A stretch of DNA of 15,180 nucleotides from Verrucomicrobiota bacterium (GTDB taxonomy: Bacteria; Verrucomicrobiota; Verrucomicrobiia; Chthoniobacterales; JAFAMB01): assembly GCA_019241095.1 (NCBI GenBank), contig JAFAXJ010000519.1, positions 1-15,180 on the forward strand. The letters are read 5' to 3'. This document shows positions 6,711-13,970 of the stretch, piece after piece. Every line of letters starts with the position of its first letter. Position 1 is the stretch's first letter. Under the pieces are notes generated by a model that was given only the letters and a program-made list of their open reading frames with translations, was not told the origin of the DNA and ran no database searches. The translations under genes were made by a program, and so were the position numbers.

Positions 6711-7694
6711 CTACCTCGGTACGAAAACGTATTTGCCGCTTGCTTTGCCCTCATTGATCTCCCGATAGGCATCAAGCACCTTCTCAAATCCAACCGGAAT
6801 TGCATCCTTTGGCGGAACGAAATCTCCTGAGTCAAAATAAGGCAAAAGTTTATCGAAAATTCTACCGGCTTCCGCAGCGGAAATATTTACTGAATCGACT
6901 CCTCTCAGACAAGACTCGTTATGATAGAAATCTACTAGATTGAACGAGACCCTTGGTTCGGAACCTGACGCAATGGCAACTTGCCTGCCTCCAAAAGCCA
7001 ACGTCTGAAGACAGGGCTCGAAGAGTGGTCCGCCAACAACATCTAAAACAACATCTACACCGCGGTCGCCCGTTTGTGCTCGCACCTGCTCAGGGAGAAG
7101 CCCGCTACCTAGATCAACCCAGCCGTCGAAATATTCAATAAGTGCCATCCTGACTAGGTCGGTGTGGGTTCTTACTGTACCAATCACTCTGGCTCGGCAG
7201 ACTTTTTTGGCGATCCTGGCAGCCGCATCTCCGACTGCCCCGGTCGCGCCAGTGATCAAAATGGTTTCTCCTTCGCCCAGTGCGGCAATTTCGGCTACTG
7301 CTCGCCATGCTACCAAATAAGGAATTCCTATACAGGCAGCCTCTTCGAAGCTCAGAGTGATCGGTTTCGGCTGAACAGCTGCCAAAGGGACTGCTATCAG
7401 TTCAGCATGGCTCCCGTCTCGTGTAAAGCCGAGGTCGCCACCAGTTCCGAAAACTTCGTCTCCGGCGTTAAAAGTTCCGGTCCTATCTCTCAGTATCCCT
7501 GCAAAATCTCGCCCAGGTATTCTTGGCGTCGTCGTTTCGCGCATCGCTCCCAGAACGTTTTTGACGTCACTCCGATTAAGAGCCGCCGCCTTTACCTCAA
7601 CAAGAACTTCCCCGTCGCGAGGTTTTGGATTCGGAAGATCTCTAACTTTAAGATTCTCAAGCGAACCCGTTTTTTCAAACCAAAGTGCTCTCAT
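6711..7694 (-). CDS. Zinc-independent MDR oxidoreductase (quinone-reductase-like)
   Basis: This 327-residue protein is a medium-chain dehydrogenase/reductase. It has an N-terminal GroES-like domain (ALNRSDVKN, then PGRDFAG where zinc ADHs carry GHE) and a Rossmann domain with GATGAVG (149-155). The zinc-ligand Cys and His of alcohol dehydrogenases are missing, which places it with the quinone oxidoreductase/enoyl-reductase-like group using NADPH. The substrate is unknown. I chose ATG 7694 because GAAGG lies 5 nt before it. A TTG at 7706 would add four residues. The start is 8 nt after the moaD-like stop, so the gene is the distal member of that operon. Confidence 0.88.
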   Translation of the reverse strand: MRALWFEKTGSLENLKVRDLPNPKPRDGEVLVEVKAAALNRSDVKNVLGAMRETTTPRIPGRDFAGILRDRTGTFNAGDEVFGTGGDLGFTRDGSHAELIAVPLAAVQPKPITLSFEEAACIGIPYLVAWRAVAEIAALGEGETILITGATGAVGDAAARIAKKVCRARVIGTVRTHTDLVRMALIEYFDGWVDLGSGLLPEQVRAQTGDRGVDVVLDVVGGPLFEPCLQTLAFGGRQVAIASGSEPRVSFNLVDFYHNESCLRGVDSVNISAAEAGRIFDKLLPYFDSGDFVPPKDAIPVGFEKVLDAYREINEGKASGKYVFVPR

Positions 7695-7702
7695 AACACC
7701 CT

Positions 7703-7945
7703 TCAACCTCCCTGGACTGGAGGCATCAGCGAAATCATATCGTTTTCGTGAAGAACATAAGCCCGCGAAACCCAGTCGTTACCAGCCGCGATTAACAGGT
7801 GCTTATCCCAACAGTGAAGATCGGGCTTAAGCGCAAATAGCTGATCCAGAAGCTCCTGCACTGTAACACCAGAGCAAACATCAAGCGAAGATGGACCGCC
7901 AACATCGCGAAGCTGAGAAAAGTACTGTAGTTTGATTTTCATCAT
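7703..7945 (-). CDS. MoaD/ThiS-type ubiquitin-like sulfur carrier
   Basis: The 80-residue product has the beta-grasp pattern of MoaD: LQYFSQLRDVGG near the start, VTVQELLDQL in the middle, and the C-terminal ENDMISLMPPVQGG with the Gly-Gly that is thiocarboxylated. The family's MoaD branch typically ends in a run like IPPVxGG, so molybdopterin synthase small subunit is the best guess. A sulfur carrier for another pathway is possible. No moaE, moeB, moaA or thi gene is nearby. The gene overlaps hpt by 4 bp (ATGA) and precedes the MDR gene by 8 nt. The ORF starts at the first of two adjacent ATG codons. Confidence 0.82.
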   Translation of the reverse strand: MMKIKLQYFSQLRDVGGPSSLDVCSGVTVQELLDQLFALKPDLHCWDKHLLIAAGNDWVSRAYVLHENDMISLMPPVQGG

Positions 7946-8466
7946 TTCAGGATTCCGAGCAGCGGCAAATTTCGATATCGTTCCTGGTAATCGAGGCCGT
8001 AGCCGACAACGAACTCATCCTGAATTTTGAAGCCAACGTAGTCCGCTTCCAATGCCTTCACTCGCGATTTCTGCTTGCTCAGCAAAACGCAGCATTTGAG
8101 GCTCTTTGGGCTGGTTTCCTCTCGAATTCTTGCAATGACAGCAGCCAGAGTATTACCGCTATCGAGTATATCATCTAATAACAGGACATGACGGCCAGAC
8201 AAATCAGGCAAGAGTCCGCTTTCGAAAGATATCTCACCAGTACTTACCATTCCCATATAATAGCTCTTGACTCGTAAACAATCTAATTGCAAAGGCAGCG
8301 GAATCCGGCGAAGCAAGTCCGCCATGAATATCAGGCTGCCGTTAAGAATCGCCAGCACTGTGAGATCTAACCCTTGATAGTCGTGGGTAATTTGTGCAGC
8401 AAGTTGGTCAAGACGAGCTTCGATTTCGTCCTCGTTGAAAAGAATTCGATCCAGATCATTGTGCAT
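7942..8466 (-). CDS. hpt: Hypoxanthine phosphoribosyltransferase
   Basis: This purine-salvage enzyme makes IMP (and often GMP) from hypoxanthine or guanine and PRPP. The 174-residue product has the type I phosphoribosyltransferase PRPP loop VLLLDDILDSGNTL (94-107), the LNGSLIF segment (41-47) and the C-terminal substrate region ..DEFVVGYGLDYQERYRNLP (150-168), which is diagnostic for Hpt. The ATG is only 4 nt after the last stop of the decayed parA-like sequence. The gene may therefore rely on a promoter in or upstream of that pseudogene. Confidence 0.93.
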   Translation of the reverse strand: MHNDLDRILFNEDEIEARLDQLAAQITHDYQGLDLTVLAILNGSLIFMADLLRRIPLPLQLDCLRVKSYYMGMVSTGEISFESGLLPDLSGRHVLLLDDILDSGNTLAAVIARIREETSPKSLKCCVLLSKQKSRVKALEADYVGFKIQDEFVVGYGLDYQERYRNLPLLGILK

Positions 8467-8470
8467 GTGA

Positions 8471-9153
8471 CTAGCCCGAGAAATGTGTTAAGCGCAGCTC
8501 TTTTGCGCAAACCGTCGTATCAGCGTGGTCAGGCGACTTTTGATAGTTGTCCGTTAAAGCGATACCGTTAGCCTCTGCCAAGCCGACGATCAAATTCTTT
8601 GTCTGCAAGTCGACCTAGACGAACAGAGTCCTTAGATATCAGGCACGTAAGGAACTACACAACTGTCAGCTGCAAAGATGGCGTTTTTGGTAGTCCTATA
8701 CAGGTTGGGAGGACAGTCCGGCAAGACGTAATCATAGTCCTTAAACTCCGGGTTCAGAGCACCGTCCAGAATTTGATAGATCTCGTTAGGAGGCAGACTA
8801 TGGATTCGATGCTCAACCCGAAGCAGCTCAATAGAAGCTGGCAAAAGATGAAGTCTCGGCAGGTCGGTGAATCCGGTCCACGTCACTACTTCTTTCACCA
8901 GCGCCTCATCAAGACTGAATCTAATCTTCCCGCAAAGGGCATCTTCGAAAATCTGAGAAGTGCTCCGTTTACCATGGATTGTGTGATCTCGCCAGCGGTC
9001 CGGCCGCATGAGCCAGAGACTGGTATTTGACTGCGGATCTAAATCAGCGACGAGTAATTTTCTGCACGCGGCTCGGCCAGCGTCGCTCCAATATTCACTA
9101 CGGTTGCCGGCTCCGCCTTTGAAGTTGATAAAAGCCAAAATTTTGGAACTCAT
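8471..9153 (-). pseudogene. Frameshifted ParA-like ATPase
   Basis: ParA/Soj ATPases segregate chromosomes or position cargo. The product starts at ATG 9153 (MSSKILAFINFKGGAG), which is the expected N terminus up to the deviant Walker A motif. There GKT is replaced by GNR and the frame is wrong. The neighbouring frame (9104-9075) reads TVVNIGATLA, the expected continuation. The first frame resumes with LLVADLDPQSNTSLWLM (Walker A' region) and continues through LPDCPPN and KNAIFAADSCVVPYVPDI to a TAA at 8634-8632. A second frame continues with SKDSVRLGRLADKEFDRRLGRG to a TAA at 8570-8568. A third continues with NGIALTDNYQKSPDHADTTV to TAG at 8473-8471. At least three disruptions and the lost P-loop lysine mean it cannot be a normal ATPase. 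Upstream extension to 9252 is not protein-like. Confidence 0.8.
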
Positions 9154-9283
9154 TCGATCTTCGATCGCAGTGCGCATGAGCATGGCCTCGCAGGCGATTA
9201 CTTGCGAGAAGCTCGTAACGGCGGCACGCCCATATTCGCCTCGCAATTTCAACGTTTCCCCACATATTGCAACGCTTCCAGGG

Positions 9284-9856
9284 ATGATTTACGAGAGCAT
9301 TAACGAAGCCGATTACGACTGTAAGTTGCGGGAAATGGGCAACTATCTGTGGGACTTGGAGCAGGAAGCCGATTTAGCGAACGCCCGCGGCGATCAGGAG
9401 AGCGTCCTGGCCGTGGAACAAAAAATCCTGCGACAAGCCGATCGGGCGGTCAGCTTTGCACGTCTTCCCGGACGTCATCAGATCCTGGCTGAATTTGTTG
9501 CTGGGCTTGGTTATCGAATGATCCACCATTGGGCAAAAGCGGCCGACCGTTTCGAGCAGGTAATCCGTTATTCTCCTGAGAACGCCGAAGCGTGGCTTGA
9601 GCTTACCTGGTGTTACGCCGAGTTGAAAGACTGGGCCAAATCTGCGTCGTGCGCACGCAAATCGATCAATTTTTTTCCAAGGAGTTCAGCAAGTTGGGGT
9701 AATTTAGCAATCTCTCTCATCCATCTCGGCGAGCTTGCCGAAGCAGCAGAAGCTTTGACGCAAGCGATCCGTTTGGAGCCGGATGATGCGCGAAACGAGA
9801 TTATTGCTTCCATGCTGGGCGAGCAAAGAAATATCGCTTCTGGCCACCCCTTATGA
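9284..9856 (+). CDS. TPR-repeat protein
   Basis: This 190-residue product starts at ATG 9284. The open frame extends upstream to 9008, but that part overlaps the divergent parA-like sequence and reads as its shadow. Residues about 70-170 contain tetratricopeptide repeats. Units include AADRFEQVIRYSPENAEAWLEL, followed by WAKSASCARKSINFFPRSSASW and AEAAEALTQAIRLEPDD, each with the small-residue and proline pattern of TPRs. The N-terminal third is an acidic helix (NYLWDLEQEADLANARGD). No signal peptide is seen, so it is probably a cytoplasmic scaffold. The partner is unknown. It is divergent from the parA-like gene and converges on bioA with 27 bp between. Confidence 0.75.
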   Translation: MIYESINEADYDCKLREMGNYLWDLEQEADLANARGDQESVLAVEQKILRQADRAVSFARLPGRHQILAEFVAGLGYRMIHHWAKAADRFEQVIRYSPENAEAWLELTWCYAELKDWAKSASCARKSINFFPRSSASWGNLAISLIHLGELAEAAEALTQAIRLEPDDARNEIIASMLGEQRNIASGHPL

Positions 9857-9883
9857 CCGGATTAGCCCTACGAGGATAGCCGC

Positions 9884-11197
9884 TTATGTTCCGCAGGTCT
9901 CGTCGATTGCCTGCGAGATCGCGCTGATTCCAAGGGCAATTTCATCCTTCTGGACGCACAAGGGCAGCATCAGCACGATCACATCGCGAATGGATCGCGT
10001 CAGAATGCCATGTTTGCGAGCGGCGTGACACACTTTACTGCCCATTTGCCTTTGCCAATCGAAAGGACTTCCATCCGTATCGCCAATTTCAATCCCTGCA
10101 ATGAACCCGCAGCGACGGATTTCACGGACAAAACGCTGCTGTGCAAGGTCTTTCAGCCGATCGGTAAAAAATGATATTTTTGGCTGCAGATTTAATAAGG
10201 TTTCTTCTTCTTCAAAAACGTCGAGATTAGCGATCGAAACCGCACATCCAAGCTGATTGCCGGCATAGCTATGACCATAAAAAAAGGTTCGCAGCTCTTT
10301 GTACGAACCCAGAAAAGCCTCAAATACCCGGTCAGTCGTGAGCGTAGCAGCCAGGGGCATATAACCGCCAGTCAGTCCCTTCGCTAACGCCAAAAGATCC
10401 GGTATGATTCCCTCACCTTCTAAAGCAAACATTTTCCCAGTCCGACCAAACGCGGTCATCACCTCATCAAAGATCAGCAACACGTTATACGTGTCACACC
10501 ATTCCCTTAAACCTTTCAACATACCCTGAGGCCAAACGCGCATTCCAGCAGCTCCTTGAATCATCGGTTCAATGATCAGTCCGCCAATCCGACAAGGATT
10601 CAAACTATCCAACTGTTGCATTGAACCGACCCGTGTGACTGAAAAATGATGATTCTTAAACCGTTCGTGAAAAGTGCTAATTCCACTCAAGCTGGAAGCA
10701 CCCAGGGTATCGCCATGATAGGCATTTTCAAAAGCAATAAACCCTGTCTTTTCAGGTTGCCCATTCTGTTGGAAGAATTGAATCGTCATCTTTATGGCCG
10801 CTTCGACCGCAGTAGAGCCGTTATCGGAAAAGAAGACTTTCCTCAAAGTGTGGCGTGGCAGCAGCTGAACGAGTTTCGAGGCCAGTTCGATAGCAGGCGG
10901 GTTAGTAAATCCCAGGAAGGATGTGTGAGCTATACGCTCAAGTTGTTGGCGGACGGCGTCATTAAGTCGAGGATGATTGTGTCCATGCACGTTCGTCCAA
11001 ATAGAAGAGTTTCCATCCAGATAACAGCGTCCCTTGCTATCCGTAAGCCAGCACCCTTGGCCTGAAACCAGTATGATTGGTTCTTGCTGCATCCATTCAC
11101 GCATTTGCGTAAACGGATGCCATACTAGCTCCTTGTCCTGTCTGACCAGCAGGTCTGCCCGTTCCGAGCTGATTATCGGGAGTTTTGACCCGCTCAC
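9884..11197 (-). CDS. bioA: Adenosylmethionine-8-amino-7-oxononanoate aminotransferase (BioA)
   Basis: BioA converts KAPA to DAPA with S-adenosylmethionine as amino donor, the antepenultimate step of biotin synthesis. The 437-residue product is a fold-type I, class III aminotransferase. It shows WHPFTQM (26-32), SSIWTNVHGHNHP (64-76), SDNGSTAVE (124-132), AYHGDTLGASSLSG (159-172), FDEVMTAFGRTG (243-254) with Asp244, and LAKGLTGGY (271-279) with PLP lysine Lys273. The HPFTQM and HGHNHP motifs favour BioA over other class III enzymes. The start is GTG (11197-11195), overlapping the stop of the preceding small gene (GTGA), with AAAGG 5 nt before it. No other bio gene is in the window. Confidence 0.94.
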   Translation of the reverse strand: MSGSKLPIISSERADLLVRQDKELVWHPFTQMREWMQQEPIILVSGQGCWLTDSKGRCYLDGNSSIWTNVHGHNHPRLNDAVRQQLERIAHTSFLGFTNPPAIELASKLVQLLPRHTLRKVFFSDNGSTAVEAAIKMTIQFFQQNGQPEKTGFIAFENAYHGDTLGASSLSGISTFHERFKNHHFSVTRVGSMQQLDSLNPCRIGGLIIEPMIQGAAGMRVWPQGMLKGLREWCDTYNVLLIFDEVMTAFGRTGKMFALEGEGIIPDLLALAKGLTGGYMPLAATLTTDRVFEAFLGSYKELRTFFYGHSYAGNQLGCAVSIANLDVFEEEETLLNLQPKISFFTDRLKDLAQQRFVREIRRCGFIAGIEIGDTDGSPFDWQRQMGSKVCHAARKHGILTRSIRDVIVLMLPLCVQKDEIALGISAISQAIDETCGT

Positions 11198-11463
11198 TCC
11201 TGCCTTTCTCTTCTTTGAGCTAGTTCACGATCAGCCCATCTCACATCCTCATATGCCGCGCGTCGACGTTGGTACTTTCGAAACAGGACGTCACGAAATT
11301 CGACCAGATCTTCCAACAGTGGCTGGTCATAATAAATCCACCGTTCTTCGTCGGTTCGCTTGGATTGAAATTTCCAGGCGCCGCCTCGTTTGATCACACG
11401 GATCTCGCGTTTGATGCCATCATTTAGCCTTTCGGTCCAGGCATGCCGATTGTGCACAGCCAA
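11194..11463 (-). CDS. Small basic protein of unknown function, coupled to bioA
   Basis: The 89-codon frame overlaps bioA by 4 bp, indicating translational coupling. The product is highly charged and mostly helical: REIRVIKRGGAWKFQSKR, then DEERWIYYDQPLLEDLVEF, then an Arg-rich helix (RKYQRRRAAYEDVRWADRE). It has no signal or membrane segment. I do not recognise a family. The start is uncertain. TTG 11463 and GTG 11457 are in frame, and the frame stays open upstream to a TAG near 11550 without an ATG or GTG. The biased composition and the clean overlap with bioA argue that it is real. Confidence 0.6.
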   Translation of the reverse strand: MAVHNRHAWTERLNDGIKREIRVIKRGGAWKFQSKRTDEERWIYYDQPLLEDLVEFRDVLFRKYQRRRAAYEDVRWADRELAQRRERQE

Positions 11464-11509
11464 TAACTTTAGATTGCAGCAGTTAATCGTCCACGCTAAT
11501 TCGTGTCCC

Positions 11510-12403
11510 TTGACTGCTAGTCTAAAGCTCTGCCTCTATTGTTTAGGAACCGTACTGATCGGTGCGAGCGTGGCCCCGCTAGCCTATTGGCTAGGCGGGG
11601 CTGCCTCTCATTTGCATGGTTTCGAGTTCCTCGCCCGGAATGAGTTCTCACGCTTTTTTGATCGCTCCATATTGTTCGCCGCGATATTTTTGCTTGTACC
11701 GGTCATCCCTTGGATCGGCCCATTTCTTGCATTGGGCTTCTGCGGAAATCGCCGTTTCCTGCCTCAGCTTTTAGCCGGGTTTCTACTAGCAACATTTTGC
11801 ATTGGCACCCTTGCCGCAGGTCTACTGGTTACCAGACTGGCCTGGTTAAAGCATCCGCTGCCTTGGGCTGTATTGCCGAATTTGCTGATAACCGCCTTCG
11901 CTGTTTCCTTGATTGAAGAAACTCTGTTCCGCGGTGCATTTCTTGGGATTTTACGCCAGTCACTGTCCAAATCCACGTCAGTGCTCATCGTTGCTGTGCT
12001 TTTCTCAACCATTCACTTCATTAGACCCGCCCGCGACCAAATCGCTGACGTGAGGTGGTACTCCGGTTTCGAGCTCCTGCCAACTGTGTTCTGGCAATTT
12101 TCCAATCCGGTTCTGTTGGTCGGAGGATTTACAACGATACTCATTCTTGGGCTGATGTTGGGCCACGCCGCACTTCAAACCAGATCTTTGTGGCTGCCGA
12201 TTGGCCTGCATGCAGGCATTGTCTTCGGCAAAATCGCTTTCAACAAATTCAGCAAACGCTCCGAGGATCTATCACCTTGGATTGGTCAAGATTTGACGGT
12301 TGGATTTGGACCGATTCTGATTCTGCTCTTTCTCTGGGGTTTGACTTGGCTATTAATACTACGTGATCCCCGTCCTACCCTCGATTCTGAGCACAATTCT
12401 TGA
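11510..12403 (+). CDS. CPBP-family intramembrane metalloprotease (CAAX/Abi type)
   Basis: Starting at TTG 11510 the product has 297 residues and begins directly with the first membrane helix (LKLCLYCLGTVLIGASVAPL). The frame is open back to 11390, so longer TTG starts are possible. No ATG or Shine-Dalgarno sequence supports any of them. Several hydrophobic helices are present. The three conserved CPBP motifs are IEETLFRG with Glu136, Glu137 and Arg141; FSTIHF with His169; and LPIGLHAGIVF with His234. The family includes eukaryotic Rce1 and bacterial proteases of varied, mostly unknown role. Its 3' end overlaps comF by 41 bp. A strong hairpin lies within codons 22-31. Confidence 0.85.
   Translation: MTASLKLCLYCLGTVLIGASVAPLAYWLGGAASHLHGFEFLARNEFSRFFDRSILFAAIFLLVPVIPWIGPFLALGFCGNRRFLPQLLAGFLLATFCIGTLAAGLLVTRLAWLKHPLPWAVLPNLLITAFAVSLIEETLFRGAFLGILRQSLSKSTSVLIVAVLFSTIHFIRPARDQIADVRWYSGFELLPTVFWQFSNPVLLVGGFTTILILGLMLGHAALQTRSLWLPIGLHAGIVFGKIAFNKFSKRSEDLSPWIGQDLTVGFGPILILLFLWGLTWLLILRDPRPTLDSEHNS
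11573..11601 (+). repeat. Strong stem-loop inside the protease gene
   Basis: GCCCCGCTAGCC (11573-11584) and GGCTAGGCGGGGC (11589-11601) can pair over 12 bp with one bulged G and a TATT loop. It lies about 63 nt downstream of the chosen TTG start, within the coding sequence for VAPLAYWLGGA. There is no T run on either strand, so it is not a classic terminator. Confidence 0.6.
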
Positions 12404-13088
12404 ACTGGTTTATCCCTCGAAGTGCGTCAACTGCGGTCGATCACTCGGGCCCGGAGGACAGCTCTGTTTTACCTGTCGTTCAACCCTCCTTCGAATCAAC
12501 CCGCCGTTCTGTTCGATTTGCTCAAGACCGTTTGATGGTGAAATTCAGGGCGGTTTACAGTGCCCGAACTGCGACGACTTTCCGAAGGCGTTTGATTGCG
12601 CTGTAGCCTATTACCGCGCTCAAGGAGTGCTTCGCGATCTAATTCATCGGTTTAAGTATAGCGGAGAGTTCAATCTCAGGCGACTTCTCGCTGAGTTTTT
12701 GCTCGAGGCATTGAAAGATGAGCGCATGAGGAAACCGCCGATCGACGCTTTCGTTCCTGTTCCGCTTCACTCGGTCCGGTTTCGTGAACGAGGCTTTAAT
12801 CAGGCGGAGGCCTTGGCCGAAGGGTTAGCCAAAAAGAGTGACGTTCCAGTTTTGAAAGCGCTGCAGCGGAAACTAAACACCGCGACTCAAACTCGGCTTG
12901 ACCGGAAAGTTCGAATTCAGAACTTGCGAAACGCGTTTCGGATGCGCGACCTTGTTTCGGTTGAAGATAAACACGTTGTACTCGTTGATGATGTGTTGAC
13001 GACCGGCGCTACTCTGCACGAATGCGCGCAGACATTGTACGTTGGCGGTGCTTCTTCCGTGCGAGCCGTGACAGTGGCGCGTGGATAG
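12363..13088 (+). CDS. comF: ComF-family phosphoribosyltransferase-like protein
   Basis: ComF proteins combine a cysteine zinc-binding region with a type I phosphoribosyltransferase fold. In transformable bacteria they are needed for DNA uptake, acting in the cytoplasm near the translocation machinery. The 241-residue product has four CxxC pairs (Cys21/24, 35/38, 50/53, 67/70). It continues with VPVPLH..RFRERGFNQAEALA and the PRPP loop VVLVDDVLTTGATL near residues 205-218, as in the family. The start is GTG 12363, inside the end of the protease gene (41-bp overlap). The long overlap is unusual but the N terminus VYPSKCVNC fits ComF. It ends 9 nt before accD. Confidence 0.9.
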   Translation: MIPVLPSILSTILELVYPSKCVNCGRSLGPGGQLCFTCRSTLLRINPPFCSICSRPFDGEIQGGLQCPNCDDFPKAFDCAVAYYRAQGVLRDLIHRFKYSGEFNLRRLLAEFLLEALKDERMRKPPIDAFVPVPLHSVRFRERGFNQAEALAEGLAKKSDVPVLKALQRKLNTATQTRLDRKVRIQNLRNAFRMRDLVSVEDKHVVLVDDVLTTGATLHECAQTLYVGGASSVRAVTVARG

Positions 13089-13097
13089 TTTTTTCCT

Positions 13098-13943
13098 ATG
13101 GCAGTATTCCCGAAACCATCACTCAAATTGCGAACAGACAAAAAGCGGGAAATACCCGAGGGTCTCTGGCAGAAGTGCCCTGACTGCGGTGAGGTCATTC
13201 ACAATTTGGAGTTAGTTCAGAACCTGAAGGTCTGCCCCAAATGCGATTACCATTTTACGCTGTCAGCAAGAGAACGAATAAGCAGTCTAGTTGAAGAGAG
13301 CAGTTTTGAAGAATTTGATGGAGATATGTCGTCCGTTGACATTCTTAATTTCAAAGGGGTCGCTAGCTATTCGGAAAGACTTAAAAGTTATCAAGAAAGA
13401 ACCGGCATGTTGGATGCCGTAATCACCGGTTTTGGTCAAATCGAGCAGCATCGGGTTGCTGTAGCGGCGATGGATTTCAACTTTCTCGCAGCGACCATGG
13501 GCTCGGTGGTAGGTGAAAAGATCACCCGACTCATAGAACGCGGTACTTCCGACAGGCGACCTGTGATCATCGTCGCGGCATCTGGTGGCGCGCGGATGTA
13601 CGAAGGTATGTTCAGCCTGATGCAAATGGCAAAAACCAGTGGAGCTCTAGCCAGGCATTCAGAGACGAAACTGGCCTACATTTCTGTTTTAACGCATCCC
13701 ACGACTGCAGGGGTTATGGCAAGCTTCGCTTCATTGGGCGATCTCATTATCGCGGAACCGAAATGTATGATTGGTTTTGCCGGCCCCCGAGTCATTCGAG
13801 AAACAACTCACCAGGATCTTCCGCCTGCCTTTCAGACCGCCGAATTTCTTCGGGATCATGGTCTAATCGACAAAATCGTTCATCGCAAAGCGTTGCGATC
13901 CACTTTGACGACCTTGCTGTCATACTTGTCTGTCAATTGCTGA
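13098..13943 (+). CDS. accD: Acetyl-CoA carboxylase carboxyltransferase subunit beta (AccD)
   Basis: AccD, with AccA, transfers CO2 from carboxybiotin to acetyl-CoA, giving malonyl-CoA for fatty-acid synthesis. The 281-residue product has the N-terminal zinc ribbon (CPDC at 27-30, CPKC at 46-49) and the crotonase-like core with SGGARM (162-167), SLMQMAKTSGAL (173-184) and IGFAGPRVI (225-233). Two normally glycine-rich sites differ: FLAATMGS (129-136) where FxGGSMGS is usual, and HPTTAGV where DPTxGGV is usual. The protein is otherwise full length, so function is probably retained. It sits between comF and folC on the same strand. No Shine-Dalgarno sequence precedes the ATG. Confidence 0.95.
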   Translation: MAVFPKPSLKLRTDKKREIPEGLWQKCPDCGEVIHNLELVQNLKVCPKCDYHFTLSARERISSLVEESSFEEFDGDMSSVDILNFKGVASYSERLKSYQERTGMLDAVITGFGQIEQHRVAVAAMDFNFLAATMGSVVGEKITRLIERGTSDRRPVIIVAASGGARMYEGMFSLMQMAKTSGALARHSETKLAYISVLTHPTTAGVMASFASLGDLIIAEPKCMIGFAGPRVIRETTHQDLPPAFQTAEFLRDHGLIDKIVHRKALRSTLTTLLSYLSVNC

Positions 13944-13970
13944 ACCGATTTGAGCCGTACGTTTCGCAGT

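Noticed and set aside
8599..9030. Plus-strand open frame of 143 codons over the parA-like region
   Set aside because: It is the complement of sequence with clear ParA homology. Its openness follows from the minus-strand coding pattern.
9155..9167. CGATC-TTC-GATCG dyad just upstream of the parA-like start
   Set aside because: It is short and isolated. A parS site would be a longer 16-bp palindrome (TGTTNCACGTGAAACA-like), which is not seen.
9154..9252. N-terminal extension of the parA-like frame
   Set aside because: ParA proteins begin just before the KGG motif, matching ATG 9153. The extra residues have no family resemblance.
9008..9283. N-terminal extension of the TPR protein
   Set aside because: It is antisense to the conserved 5' part of the parA-like gene and shows no protein-like pattern. 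ATG 9284 gives a clean start.
11510..12403. CPBP protease as an abortive-infection defence gene
   Set aside because: The family is sometimes labelled Abi, but here it sits in a housekeeping operon with comF, accD and folC and no defence neighbours.
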